Below, one piece after another: positions 49,703-59,225 of a stretch of DNA of 64,000 bases. A model generated the notes under the pieces. The model had not been told where the DNA came from, did not search any database, and saw only the letters and a list, made by a program, of their open reading frames with translations. The position numbers were made by a program, and so were the translations under genes. Position 1 is the first letter of the stretch, and the number at the start of each line of letters is the position of its first letter. The DNA is from Oceanobacillus sp. Castelsardo (GTDB lineage Bacteria > Bacillota > Bacilli > Bacillales > Amphibacillaceae), in contig NZ_LYCS01000001.1 in assembly GCF_001659985.1 (NCBI RefSeq), positions 620,001-684,000 of the forward strand. The letters are read 5' to 3'.

Positions 49703-50715
49703 CTTAATTGCTCTAGATAGGATAATGCGTCATCGAACGTATCAACGGGAATAATCTTCATATCTGTCCCAATTTCTTCTGCCTTTTTCTTAGCAATCTC
49801 ATAATTAGAATCTTTTGCTCCATTTTCATTTGGGGCAAAGAAGATGTCAATCCCTTCTCTCTCTGCTGCAACTATTTTCTTATCAATTCCACCTATTCGA
49901 TGGACAATACCATCATAGTCAATTTCCCCCGTCCCAGCAATTTGGTATCCTTTCGTTAAATCTGTTTCCGTAAGTTGGTCGTAAATTTCCAAAGAAAACA
50001 TTAACCCTGCACTAGGACCACCTATGTTTCCACTTGAAAATTCTACATCAGGTTCTACTGTTACACTTCGGTCTGTAACCAAACTAATCCCTACTCCAAC
50101 CTTATCATTCAAATCATCAAAGGTTTTCAAAGTTATGTCTTTCGTTAATGTTTTATCATCCCTAACAAATTCTAAAGATACTACATCATTCTCCTGTTTT
50201 TGCTCCACGTAATGGATTAAATCATTTGCCTCCTTAACCGGCTTATCATCTATTCCGATAATACGATCTCCCATTTGTAAAATTCCATCTGCTGGCATTC
50301 CTTCTACAACAGTGACAACATATACCCCGTTATATTCTATCGCAATCTCATCTCCAGATGCTGTGTAAGCAACAACCGTAGCCGCTTCTTGAGAACTTTC
50401 CATTACTTGTAACTGGGCTTTCATGTATTCTTTTTGTGAAACTCCTTCTGGAAAAACATGATCTAATGGAAGAATTTCATTATGTGGCATAATTTTTGCA
50501 AGTGCATATTGAATTGGGGTAGCTTGAAGACCACTAACAGTAACTAAATGCATGTCCCCCATACTTTCATAACCATCCTCGACTTTAACGACTGGATTTA
50601 ATGCATCCGCCCCGCCTGGTCTTTGAATATAGTAAGGTAATTGATAAGAAGCTAAAAAATAAGCTATTAAAATCACGAGGATGAAACTAATAACATTCTT
50701 TTTAGAAAAATTCAT
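49699..50715 (-). CDS. ylbL: PDZ/Lon-type membrane-anchored serine protease YlbL
   Basis: 338 aa. One N-terminal membrane helix, a PDZ domain (about residues 110-185) and a C-terminal S16 Lon proteolytic domain. The Ser-Lys dyad is visible: Ser in NIGGPSAGLMFSLEIY and Lys in RIGGIDKKIVAAEREG. In B. subtilis YlbL (DdcP) degrades the checkpoint division inhibitor YneA. ATG 50715 gives the standard short cytoplasmic start; the 25-residue extension to 50790 is rejected. ylbK, present between ylbJ and ylbL in B. subtilis, is absent. Confidence 0.92.
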   Translation of the reverse strand: MNFSKKNVISFILVILIAYFLASYQLPYYIQRPGGADALNPVVKVEDGYESMGDMHLVTVSGLQATPIQYALAKIMPHNEILPLDHVFPEGVSQKEYMKAQLQVMESSQEAATVVAYTASGDEIAIEYNGVYVVTVVEGMPADGILQMGDRIIGIDDKPVKEANDLIHYVEQKQENDVVSLEFVRDDKTLTKDITLKTFDDLNDKVGVGISLVTDRSVTVEPDVEFSSGNIGGPSAGLMFSLEIYDQLTETDLTKGYQIAGTGEIDYDGIVHRIGGIDKKIVAAEREGIDIFFAPNENGAKDSNYEIAKKKAEEIGTDMKIIPVDTFDDALSYLEQLR

Positions 50716-51115
50716 TATAACGGCTGTCTCCTTCCATTCGATTCCCAAGTATGTAAAACAAATACCTCCATATGCTATTAAACTTGGCAAAAACCCTAGT
50801 TACGCTTATGCAAGTAAGAAAGTTTACATGATCCTATTTACTAAATAATCTATTTATAAAAGTGTATGGCATAAATAAGATATGTATGTGCGTATATTGA
50901 TATAGACTTGTACAAAATTAATTCTTGATCTAAAAGCCGTAAAGTTTTCATTTAGGATTATTCTACTACTATCAACTTCTTATGTACAGAAAAGAGAAAG
51001 TTAGAAAACTCAGTGTCCGCTATCAGGCTGGACGATTGTATAAGTTGTATTAATGGGGGGAGAGAGTTTTATTCCATCTGCCAACAAAAAGGAAAGTAAC
51101 TAGGGGGCATTATAC
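50716..51115. other. Divergent intergenic region, 400 bases, ylbL-ylbJ
   Basis: AT-rich, with no ORF of convincing length or ribosome site and no long repeat. It holds the promoters of ylbL (minus) and ylbJ (plus). A CATAAATA at 50869-50876 resembles a sigma-E -10, which would suit ylbJ, but no -35 fits at the right distance. ylbK is missing here. Confidence 0.5.
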
Positions 51116-52333
51116 TTGAAATCAATCTTTAAAACTTTATTATTTTCTGGAATAACGGTCTTTATAACTTTTTCGTTAATCAAATTTCCTGATCCCGCTT
51201 TAGAAGCCAGTATCCGTGGTCTTAATCTATGGTGGGAAGTGGTTTTCCCTTCTCTTTTACCGTTTTTTATTGCCGCAGAATTACTTATTTCATTTGGTGT
51301 AGTTAAATTTGTCGGAGTATTATTTGAACCAATTATGCGCCCACTGTTTAACATTCCAGGTGTAGGAAGTTTTGGTTGGATGATGGGGATGGCAAGTGGT
51401 TATCCAACAGGCGCTAAAATAGCAGCACGCCTAAGAGAAGAAAATCAAATAAGTAAGGTGGAAGCGGAACGACTCGTGTCATTCACTAATAACTCAAGTC
51501 CTTTATTTATTTTTGGTGCGCTATCTGTCGGTTTTTTTCATGATCCAAAAATAGGCATATTACTAGCAACTTGTCACTATGTAGGTAATGCTATCGTTGG
51601 GTTTGTCATGCGATTTTACAAGAGAAACGATAAACATCACACAAGGGATAAGAAAAAACCAGTATCGCTTAAAAGAGCTTTTAGAGAAATGCATGAAACA
51701 AGATTGAGGGACAAGCGTCCATTCGGAGAAGTCCTAGGGGATGCAGTTTTAAATTCTATTAAAACATTAGTAATGGTCGGAGGCTTTATAGTTTTGTTCT
51801 CTGTACTCATTAAAATTCTATTTCTTGTTGGAGTCTCATCTGTTATTGCGGGTATTTTAGGTAGCTTGCTAAGCATAATTACTTTGCCAGCAGATTATGG
51901 ATTACCCTTGTTATCGGGTTTATTTGAAATTACAATTGGTGCAGATATGATTTCTAAGATAACAACAGATTCTCTGTTTCAACAAGCAATTCTTATCAGT
52001 TTTATTCTGGGGTTCAACGGATTTTCCATACAAGCACAAGTAGCCAGTATTTTAGCAAAAACAGATATTGATTTCACTCCGTATTTTTTCGCGCGTATCC
52101 TCCATGGAACTATTGCCAGTTTACTAGCTATCATTCTGTATAAACCTTTATATCTTGATAGACAAGTTGCGGAGTTGAAAGATATGCCTGTATCCGGAGC
52201 AGTGTCAGATAATATCTGGATTACTATTTATAGTACAATACAAAACACCGGACCTCTAATTACATTTGTATTCTTAGGTATTGCAATATTAATCCTATTC
52301 AAAAAGTATGATAAAAGGATGTTGCGTAAATGA
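51116..52333 (+). CDS. ylbJ: Sporulation integral membrane protein YlbJ
   Basis: 405 aa, about eight or nine membrane segments with two Gate-type repeats (FPSLLPFFIAAELLISFG; GASGYPTGAKIAARL-like MASGYPTGAKIAARL). In B. subtilis it is a sigma-E gene needed for normal spore cortex or coat maturation; transport activity unproven. The start is a TTG at 51116, 7 bases after AGGGGGC. It is convergent with coaD and shares a hairpin with it. Confidence 0.9.
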   Translation: MKSIFKTLLFSGITVFITFSLIKFPDPALEASIRGLNLWWEVVFPSLLPFFIAAELLISFGVVKFVGVLFEPIMRPLFNIPGVGSFGWMMGMASGYPTGAKIAARLREENQISKVEAERLVSFTNNSSPLFIFGALSVGFFHDPKIGILLATCHYVGNAIVGFVMRFYKRNDKHHTRDKKKPVSLKRAFREMHETRLRDKRPFGEVLGDAVLNSIKTLVMVGGFIVLFSVLIKILFLVGVSSVIAGILGSLLSIITLPADYGLPLLSGLFEITIGADMISKITTDSLFQQAILISFILGFNGFSIQAQVASILAKTDIDFTPYFFARILHGTIASLLAIILYKPLYLDRQVAELKDMPVSGAVSDNIWITIYSTIQNTGPLITFVFLGIAILILFKKYDKRMLRK

Positions 52334-52346
52334 ACGCAACATCCCT

Positions 52347-52348
<2 letters not shown>
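52314..52348. terminator. Bidirectional terminator between ylbJ and coaD
   Basis: 11 bp stem (52317-52327 and 52334-52344), extended by A/T pairs with one bulge; the ylbJ stop codon lies in and beside the loop. The T run is better for the minus strand (coaD). Confidence 0.75.
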
Positions 52349-53406
<1,058 letters not shown>

Positions 53407-53739
53407 TAGCACACACCTCAATTAGAACAACCTAGTAACTCGTTTTAATCCTATCATAAAAATACCACACTGAAAACAAATAATAAATTTATATTTAAAA
53501 TGTATATTATAAAATCAAAACGTACATAATACATACTGATACAACTAATAATTGGTTGTTTCAAACACGGAGAAGACTTAAACTTCCCCATAAGTTCTTC
53601 CTCCGGTTTCTCCTCTCCCTTTGCCTATTTGTTTTTCTTAGAAAAACAAAGGGAACCTGCAGAACAGAGTTTCTGCAGGTTTATTTTTTGAGTAAGTAGG
53701 GAGTATAGGCCTTACTTTATGATTTAATTTTCTAAAAAA
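53407..53739. other. Intergenic region with possible small RNA or small ORF
   Basis: Two readings compete. On the plus strand, an imperfect hairpin (53567-53605), a C-rich pyrimidine tract (TCCTCCGG to CTCTCCC) and a terminator at 53654-53690 look like a small regulatory RNA. On the minus strand, GGAGG stands 7 bases before an ATG at 53591 that opens a 45-codon frame ending at 53454 with a hydrophobic tail. Neither has a clear promoter that I can see. Confidence 0.4.
53654..53690 (+). terminator. Plus-strand terminator with no annotated gene
   Basis: Perfect 11 bp stem (53654-53664 and 53671-53681), 6-base loop, then TATTTTTTG on the plus strand only. On the minus strand it is followed by CCCTTTG and would not terminate well. 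Confidence 0.7.
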
Positions 53740-54015
53740 CTAAATTCCCATCTTGTAATCATATTGTTTAGCTTTATCAGGTTTTGCATTTTCGTAATCG
53801 GTTCGAACAAATGGCTTATAAGACCTTTCAACCTTTGATATAAAGGGTAGTTTTGTTAATTTTGTTTCAACATACGCCACATCAGTTTGATCTACATAGA
53901 TTACCGCATATTTTAACCTTTTTGAAGCATAAATTAAATTGCCATGTCTCTTAATTTGTTTTAAATTCTTCATATGTTGAAACCAAACAATTAAACCTTG
54001 TCGATTAATCCTCAT
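53740..54015 (-). CDS. ylbG: YlbG family protein (DUF2129)
   Basis: 91 aa. Small cytoplasmic protein (RQGLIVWFQHMKNLKQIKRHGNLIYASKRLKYAVIYVD) of the UPF0298/DUF2129 family found next to ylbF and rsmD in Bacilli. Function unknown. The ATG at 54015 follows GAGG. It ends 333 bases before rsmD. Confidence 0.88.
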   Translation of the reverse strand: MRINRQGLIVWFQHMKNLKQIKRHGNLIYASKRLKYAVIYVDQTDVAYVETKLTKLPFISKVERSYKPFVRTDYENAKPDKAKQYDYKMGI

Positions 54016-54130
54016 GTTCTAATCCTCACTAAATATTATTATAATCTTATGTATATCATTTTTACCAGACTTTCTATAATCGTAATAAATAACTAACCCT
54101 CAGTATAACTGAAGGCTAGCAATATATAAT

Positions 54131-54562
54131 TTATGAGTTACACCCACATGCTCCTCCGTGTCCACAACCACTGTCTGTAAATACAGCACCATCTTGTGGT
54201 GCTTTGATTTGTACACTAACACTTTGCGCAACGAAAAGACTTATTTCATCTAGTAACTTTTGTAGGTTGCGTTCGGCAATTTTAAACGTGGCAACTTTAT
54301 CATTCATATCCATTTCACGTTTCGTGGATCTAACTTTTTTCATTATTTCATTGTAATCTGGGTGATATCTTCCAAAACGCTGAATATCGTCGTAATGTAT
54401 TTTCATATCATTAAAGGCTTTAATAAGCACTTGCGCTTCTTTGTCTTCATCAAGAGCAACTCGTGATTTCTTATAATCCTCCATCACTTCAGAATCTAGT
54501 ACCATTTTTCCAAGTTTTTCGGAATGATCTAGAATATCTACGTATTCTAAAGTTGCTATCAT
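54131..54562 (-). CDS. ricF: YlbF/RicF, regulator of RNase Y maturation
   Basis: 143 aa. Helical YlbF/YmcA domain and a C-terminal cysteine cluster, GCGHGGACGC. In B. subtilis RicA, RicF and RicT (YmcA-YlbF-YaaT) form a complex with [4Fe-4S] clusters that directs RNase Y processing and supports biofilm, competence and sporulation; the cysteine tail supplies cluster ligands. The ATG at 54562 is 5 bases after GGAGGTG. Confidence 0.92.
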   Translation of the reverse strand: MIATLEYVDILDHSEKLGKMVLDSEVMEDYKKSRVALDEDKEAQVLIKAFNDMKIHYDDIQRFGRYHPDYNEIMKKVRSTKREMDMNDKVATFKIAERNLQKLLDEISLFVAQSVSVQIKAPQDGAVFTDSGCGHGGACGCNS

Positions 54563-54635
54563 CAAAACACCTCCAGACTTATTTTAGCATTTATTTATCG
54601 TTCTGAAAACATATTCGAAATTTTCCACCTATTAT

Positions 54636-54869
54636 TTAGTCCTTCATTAAACCAACAAATTGGGCAAGCATATTTATCATTTGAACATTATTTCCAATTT
54701 TTTCAACCCGTTGAGGAAACGTTTTTCCATAAAACATTTTCGCTTCTTTTTCCATTTCTCCTAGACGATTCGGATTCCTTGATAAATATCGGTACCAAAT
54801 TGGATTATATCTTAAAAAACGAAGTAAATCATCCCTAGTTGAAAGATATTGATAAAGAGTCGGATCCAT
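54636..54869 (-). CDS. ylbE: YlbE-like protein
   Basis: 77 aa. Small protein with a tyrosine-rich start (DPTLYQYLSTRDDLLRFLRYNPIWYRYLSRNP), as in the YlbE-like family of spore formers. Function unknown. AGGAGGG precedes the ATG; 12 bases separate it from ylbD, so the two are co-transcribed. Confidence 0.85.
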   Translation of the reverse strand: MDPTLYQYLSTRDDLLRFLRYNPIWYRYLSRNPNRLGEMEKEAKMFYGKTFPQRVEKIGNNVQMINMLAQFVGLMKD

Positions 54870-54881
54870 ATCTATTCCCTC

Positions 54882-55295
54882 CTAATCTTGAAACCAGTTA
54901 AATGGCTGAGATTTTTGAGGTTGTTGTTTTTTCGATTGTTGAAATTGATCCACCAATTCTTGGACTGCTCCAATTGTTTTACTTAAATTCGCTACTTGTC
55001 CTTGAATTTTATTAATATCAATATTCTCAGTTAGCTTCATTATTTGATTTATTAATTCAAAGTTTTTCGACTCTGATTTATCTTTTGGCTCCTTACTATT
55101 TGAACCGTTATCTGTATCTTCCTTATCATACTTTTGCCAGTAGGGGTCTTCTTCACCTAGTAAAACCCATTTCTCATAATAATCTTGCCATGACCTGCCA
55201 TTTTTTCTTATCTCTCTTAGTAGTAACGGTTTTTCATTAATAAAGTTTTTAAAAGAAGTAACAGATGGATGCAATTTATGTTCTTCTTTCTCCAA
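54882..55295 (-). CDS. ylbD: YlbD family spore coat protein
   Basis: 137 aa. Short helical domain (HPSVTSFKNFINEKPLLLREIRKNGRSWQDYYEKW) and a Gln/Lys-rich C-terminus (QFQQSKKQQPQKSQPFNWFQD). B. subtilis YlbD is found in the spore coat. The TTG at 55295 is 8 bases after GGGGGTGA; a GTG at 55304 overlaps it. Motif W-Q-D-Y-Y-E-K-W is the best mark of the family. Confidence 0.85.
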   Translation of the reverse strand: MEKEEHKLHPSVTSFKNFINEKPLLLREIRKNGRSWQDYYEKWVLLGEEDPYWQKYDKEDTDNGSNSKEPKDKSESKNFELINQIMKLTENIDINKIQGQVANLSKTIGAVQELVDQFQQSKKQQPQKSQPFNWFQD

Positions 55296-55370
55296 CGATT
55301 TCACCCCCGGTATAGTCTTTTATACTATAAATTATGCTTTGTTCTTTTATCTGTGCGAAAGCGAAATCTT

Positions 55371-56420
55371 TTATGACGCTTGTGCTAAGAAGTTCTGTGT
55401 ATAGTATAATCGATATACTCCGACCCCAATATGCGTATAATCATCACTTAATAAAGCTTCACGATGCCCTTTACTGTTCAACCAACCTTCCATCGCTGCC
55501 GGAGCATCGGTATATTGCGCTGCTATATTTTCACCTGCTGATAAATAAAATACCTCTTTATCTGCTAATCTTTCCTTTAAACCTTCACCATCTAACCCAA
55601 AATGCGAAAAGTAATTATTTTCTGCCATATCTTTACTATGATCATATGCTACATCTCTTACTGTATGTTCCCACTCTAGTGGTTTACTTCCCTGCCTGAC
55701 CCTCATAACATTCGTTATATCAAATATCTGTTTCTCCATACCACTTTCCACTTCTTCCCATTGCTGTTCATCTAATTTTGGGGCTTCTGGTAGACTTCCA
55801 CGATAAACAATTTCGTATGGTTGGTGCATTAATAACACATTCGCCGCCAAAATCCTTATAGATGATAATTCTTCAGTAAAGGTATCAAAATATAATTGCA
55901 TGAACGTATCAGATGAAAGTTTTATTAATGGTCTTGTTTTTAAATCCTCTTCGGTTAAACGAAATGTATAGGAAGACATGGACTCATTGTATTCTACTTC
56001 ATTTGCAAAATCATATTTACTAGATAATTCTTTATAGGATTCACCAATAGATATAGAATCATATTCCAATTGATTGCCTATTACATAAACTGTAATAATT
56101 TCTTCATTTAATATACCAAACTGTAGATAATCTGAATAACCTTTTTGATAAACCCACCATTCATAACCATAAGCACTTGGATCTTTACGTTCGGGTTCAC
56201 CGAACTCATTTAACAGCTCACTTTTTGATTGCCCTATCCAACGAGTCATATTTTTCTTAAAATAATTCTCTAAATTTGACTTTGATTTAAGTTCTACAAT
56301 TTTACTAGAATATTCGCTTACTAGATCCCTTTTTTGATTCGAAATATCGTATGGTTTAACAAAGAATATAATGAATAACACCAAAACCGAAATGATAAGC
56401 ATTCCCTTCAAAACCCGCAC
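55371..56420 (-). CDS. ylbC: CAP-domain protein with membrane anchor (YlbC-like)
   Basis: 349 aa. One N-terminal membrane helix (residues 5-22), a CAP-associated N-terminal domain (about 50-190, WIGQSKSELLNEFGEPERKD, YGYEWWVYQKG), and a C-terminal SCP/CAP domain (about 230-345) with AYDHSKDMAENNYFSHFG and SAGENIAA. Likely faces outward; molecular role unknown. The GTG at 56420, 7 bases after AGAGGGGGC, puts the anchor at the very N-terminus; ATG 56462 has no ribosome site. Confidence 0.88.
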   Translation of the reverse strand: MRVLKGMLIISVLVLFIIFFVKPYDISNQKRDLVSEYSSKIVELKSKSNLENYFKKNMTRWIGQSKSELLNEFGEPERKDPSAYGYEWWVYQKGYSDYLQFGILNEEIITVYVIGNQLEYDSISIGESYKELSSKYDFANEVEYNESMSSYTFRLTEEDLKTRPLIKLSSDTFMQLYFDTFTEELSSIRILAANVLLMHQPYEIVYRGSLPEAPKLDEQQWEEVESGMEKQIFDITNVMRVRQGSKPLEWEHTVRDVAYDHSKDMAENNYFSHFGLDGEGLKERLADKEVFYLSAGENIAAQYTDAPAAMEGWLNSKGHREALLSDDYTHIGVGVYRLYYTQNFLAQAS

Positions 56421-56621
56421 TGGTTGAGCCCCCTCTTCTAACCAAATACATTTATATTTCATTCTATGTTAATGGAAGGGGATTCATTCTATATTCTCTA
56501 TCATTTTTACTATAATCCTTTTTAACATTCCAATATTCTATTATTAAAAATATTATCAATTGCATCTTAAGCGTTTTCGTACTATTATAAGTTAATGAGG
56601 ACTATTATGGAGGTGGATAAT

Positions 56622-56990
56622 ATGAGAATTGAGAACACTGGTATTGATGATATGGTTCTAGATTTAAAACCTTTAGATCATCTTACAGGTAAAAATGCCT
56701 TTATTCGCGCTGGTCAATGGGATTATGAACGTGTAACGTATGATTACAAAATTGGTTCAAATGAAAAGAATATTACATACTATATTCGCATTCAAGGTTA
56801 TGCACTAGAAGGTGATGTTGACAGTGGAAATGCAGTAATTAAATTACTTACTCCTTTATTAGGTAAACATTATTACCCTCATGGTATCGAATATGGAGAA
56901 GAAGAAAACTTCCCGGCTGACATTGTAGAGCGTGCAAACACATTACTTACTAAAGTAGCTTCTGATTTAGTACCTTATAAAAAGGATTAA
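56622..56990 (+). CDS. YugN-like protein (YlbA)
   Basis: 122 aa, YugN family, function unknown. Conserved core AGQWDYERVTYDYKIG and YYIRIQGYALEGDVDSGNAVIKL. ATG 56622 follows an ideal GGAGGTGG; the upstream frame to 56595 is rejected. Plus strand, ends in a strong terminator. Position next to ylbC matches B. subtilis ylbA. Confidence 0.88.
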   Translation: MRIENTGIDDMVLDLKPLDHLTGKNAFIRAGQWDYERVTYDYKIGSNEKNITYYIRIQGYALEGDVDSGNAVIKLLTPLLGKHYYPHGIEYGEEENFPADIVERANTLLTKVASDLVPYKKD

Positions 56991-56993
56991 TAG

Positions 56994-57028
56994 AAAAGGT
57001 GAGAACTTAAACTAAGTTCTCACCTTTT
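56994..57028 (+). terminator. Terminator of ylbA
   Basis: 16 bp stem (56994-57009 and 57013-57028) with a 3-base loop and a T run on the plus strand. Confidence 0.9.
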
Positions 57029-57080
57029 TTCTAATTCAGGAAATTATAAAAATAACTCCTTTGTTTATAACTTATTCGCG

Positions 57081-57239
57081 GGATAGCCACGTCCGGCTCC
57101 AGCGCCCAGCGACTAGCGAGACTTCCTTCACCTCCGTGCGATAAGTCAACATCGACTCACTCCGTTCGTCGTGTTTCCTTTATCTCCTACGGCTCAGTCC
57201 AGTCCGTACGTCGCTAAACGGGCGCTTACGCCTTTGTTT
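57081..57239 (-). repeat. GC-rich structured repeat, copy 3, full length (family A)
   Basis: 159 bases, read on the minus strand starting right at the ctaM stop. Arms GCGCCC/GGGCGC (57220-57225 with 57102-57107) and GCGAC/GTCGC (57210-57214 with 57109-57113). It is much more GC-rich than its surroundings. Confidence 0.8.
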
Positions 57240-57695
57240 TTAAAACCCCCAAATTGCTCTAAATAGATTTGTAGTTTCTCCTACACCCCAAAAAACATAT
57301 AGAAATAGGTAAACCATTATTCCTGTAACAGCCGTTCCAAACCAAATAATAGCGGTATATGGTCCAATTTTTCTATGTTTGGTAATATTACGCTTAAAAG
57401 CAAGTGTCAAAGAAATGATCCCAAAAACCGCTCCAGTCGTTGCTAGTATAATGTGAAAAACCAAGAAGATTGTATAATATATCTCTAATTCCTTAGGCCC
57501 TCCAAATGCGGTATTCCCCATAAAAATCGTTCGAGACATATAAATAATAAAAAATAGCAATGCACTAATTGAAGCTGCAATCATAGCATTTTTGTGTGCT
57601 TTTTCTTTCCCTTTAGCTATAAAGTTCCAACCAAAGGCCATAAAAATCGCACTTAATAGAATAAAAAGTGTACTTATCGTTGGTAAAAAAGGCAT
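57240..57695 (-). CDS. ctaM: DUF420 membrane protein CtaM (cytochrome oxidase assembly)
   Basis: 151 aa with four membrane helices; conserved histidines in KEKAHKNAM, VFHIILATTG and NITKHRKIGPYT. The DUF420 family (YozB, S. aureus CtaM) is needed for heme-copper oxidase function. It lies 33 bases after ctaG, at the end of the cta cluster, so an oxidase assembly role fits. The stop codon touches a family A repeat. Confidence 0.9.
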   Translation of the reverse strand: MPFLPTISTLFILLSAIFMAFGWNFIAKGKEKAHKNAMIAASISALLFFIIYMSRTIFMGNTAFGGPKELEIYYTIFLVFHIILATTGAVFGIISLTLAFKRNITKHRKIGPYTAIIWFGTAVTGIMVYLFLYVFWGVGETTNLFRAIWGF

Positions 57696-57728
57696 ATTTT
57701 ACTGATTTCCTCTCTTAGAATTAGTTGA

Positions 57729-58646
57729 TTAATGTGTTTCAATAGTCGTTTCGTTACTCGGCAAAGGATCAATTTTAGTTCCTTCTGATTTAAACCAATT
57801 TGAAAGTATGCTAACTAAAACTGAACCATATACAATTTCCTGAATCACCTTCATAATGATTCCACCAAATTGTTGATCAAGTATAGTGGATAATGGAGAG
57901 AACATCTCCGGTCCAGATAATGTGGAAGAAATCCCATTTAACACATCTGTCGGAACGCATAAGCTTAACGCTGTTAACCAAGCTCCTTCACTCGTATATG
58001 CTGCATACAATGGCGATGACGCAAAAATAATTAAAGCACAAGCGGGTGTAATTAATACGCTATTTGCAAAAATATACCCTATCTTAAGTAATGGTTTTAA
58101 CTGATCATATTTTTTAACAGGATTTAAAAGTGGTAACCACATGATAAACGCTGCAAAAAATAAAACTAAATGAATCAGTGTATGGGCAATTGGTGTTGAT
58201 TTAGAAAAATTAAATACGATTGGAATATGATAGATACTAAAAAGACCGTTAAAAAATAACATAGAGATAATTGGTCTTGTTAAAAATCGAACAATATTAC
58301 CAATTACTTTTGCTTCGTAAACTTTTTTCCAAATCCATATCGGTAACCCCTTAATAATTAAAATGGGAACAAATATGATGAATACAGCCATTTGTATCAT
58401 GTGTGTTAATAACATGATATGTGATAACAAATCAACGGGAGAGCCTTTTGTAATATAAATCAATACTAAACTTAAATAAAAAGAAAATTGCTGATTTACT
58501 GTAGGCCTAGTATCTCCTCCAAATCTCTCACGGTACGGTCCTGTAACCAAATAGTAGACTAGGGCTAGACCGACAAGAAACAGTAGAAAATAGGGACTCC
58601 ATAATGCACGGAATCCAAATATTTGCAGTTCCAACCACATTAGCAT
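57729..58646 (-). CDS. ctaG: Cytochrome c oxidase assembly factor CtaG (caa3 type)
   Basis: 305 aa, about seven membrane helices. Bacillus-type CtaG supports assembly of caa3 oxidase, apparently in copper delivery to CtaC/CtaD; not related to Cox11. Conserved HIMLLTHMIQMAVF and HTLIHLVLFFAAFIMW histidines and SPYFLLFLVGL at the start. Separated from ctaF by a terminator and 258 bases holding two hairpins, so it probably has its own promoter. Confidence 0.93.
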   Translation of the reverse strand: MLMWLELQIFGFRALWSPYFLLFLVGLALVYYLVTGPYRERFGGDTRPTVNQQFSFYLSLVLIYITKGSPVDLLSHIMLLTHMIQMAVFIIFVPILIIKGLPIWIWKKVYEAKVIGNIVRFLTRPIISMLFFNGLFSIYHIPIVFNFSKSTPIAHTLIHLVLFFAAFIMWLPLLNPVKKYDQLKPLLKIGYIFANSVLITPACALIIFASSPLYAAYTSEGAWLTALSLCVPTDVLNGISSTLSGPEMFSPLSTILDQQFGGIIMKVIQEIVYGSVLVSILSNWFKSEGTKIDPLPSNETTIETH

Positions 58647-58749
58647 TCACTCCATAAAGGATTTTATCTTCATTATACAATATCGATTTCATATAAACCT
58701 ATTAATATTGTGAAGAAATACAAACAAATAACAAAAACCTGAACCTTAG

Positions 58750-58801
58750 TCGCCCTTTTTTCGAAGCTTGGGCGCTTATCTCCCGCCTGTAGAGGCGGGA
58801 G
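58750..58801 (+). repeat. Pair of GC-rich hairpins between ctaF and ctaG
   Basis: First stem CGCCC/GGGCG (58751-58755 and 58770-58774); second a perfect 9 bp stem CTCCCGCCT/AGGCGGGAG (58780-58788 and 58793-58801) followed on the plus strand by TTTTAATAA. The T run is on the strand opposite to the cta genes. A GC-rich hairpin of this type is common at the right ends of IS200/IS605-type elements, so it may be a relic; no transposase is present. Confidence 0.5.
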
Positions 58802-58863
58802 TTTTAATAACGCCGCGTAAATAAAATTTAGAATATCATTTTGAAATAAGTAGAAAATAATAA

Positions 58864-58890
58864 AAAGATCGGGACACTTCCCCGATCTTT
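58864..58890 (-). terminator. Terminator of the cta operon after ctaF
   Basis: Perfect 10 bp stem (58864-58873 and 58881-58890), then TTATTATTTTC on the minus strand, 14 bases after the ctaF stop. Confidence 0.85.
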
Positions 58891-58904
58891 CTTAAAATAT
58901 CATT

Positions 58905-59222
58905 CTACCACCAAATAATTGTTGTGAAAGTAAGAACTGCTAAAATAGCAACCCATACTCCACCATAAATCATAGAAGAAATAACCGCATGCCCTTTATC
59001 CTTCATATGCATAAAATAATAAAATTGGAATCCTACTTGTACTACAGCGAGTATCAAAATAAGTGGTAGTACATATGTCTTATTCATTCCTGATCCTACC
59101 GCGATAAAAGCAATTAAAGTGAAAATAATCATTAACGCGAAAGTAATTACTTGATGTTTCATTTCTTCTTTTTGCTTTTGCTTTCGGAAGGAATTAATTT
59201 TGTTGATATTTGTACCAGTCAT
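58905..59222 (-). CDS. ctaF: Cytochrome c oxidase subunit IV (CtaF)
   Basis: 105 aa with three membrane helices (VITFALMIIFTLIAFIAVG, YVLPLILILAVVQVGFQFYY, MIYGGVWVAILAVLTFTTII). Small stabilising subunit of the caa3 oxidase; HMKDKGH links helices 2 and 3. Last gene before the terminator, 3 bases from ctaE. Confidence 0.93.
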   Translation of the reverse strand: MTGTNINKINSFRKQKQKEEMKHQVITFALMIIFTLIAFIAVGSGMNKTYVLPLILILAVVQVGFQFYYFMHMKDKGHAVISSMIYGGVWVAILAVLTFTTIIWW

Positions 59223-59225
59223 AAA

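Noticed and set aside
50860-50880. Sigma-E promoter for ylbJ at CATAAATA
   Set aside because: One mismatch in the -10 and no acceptable -35 at 13-15 bases.
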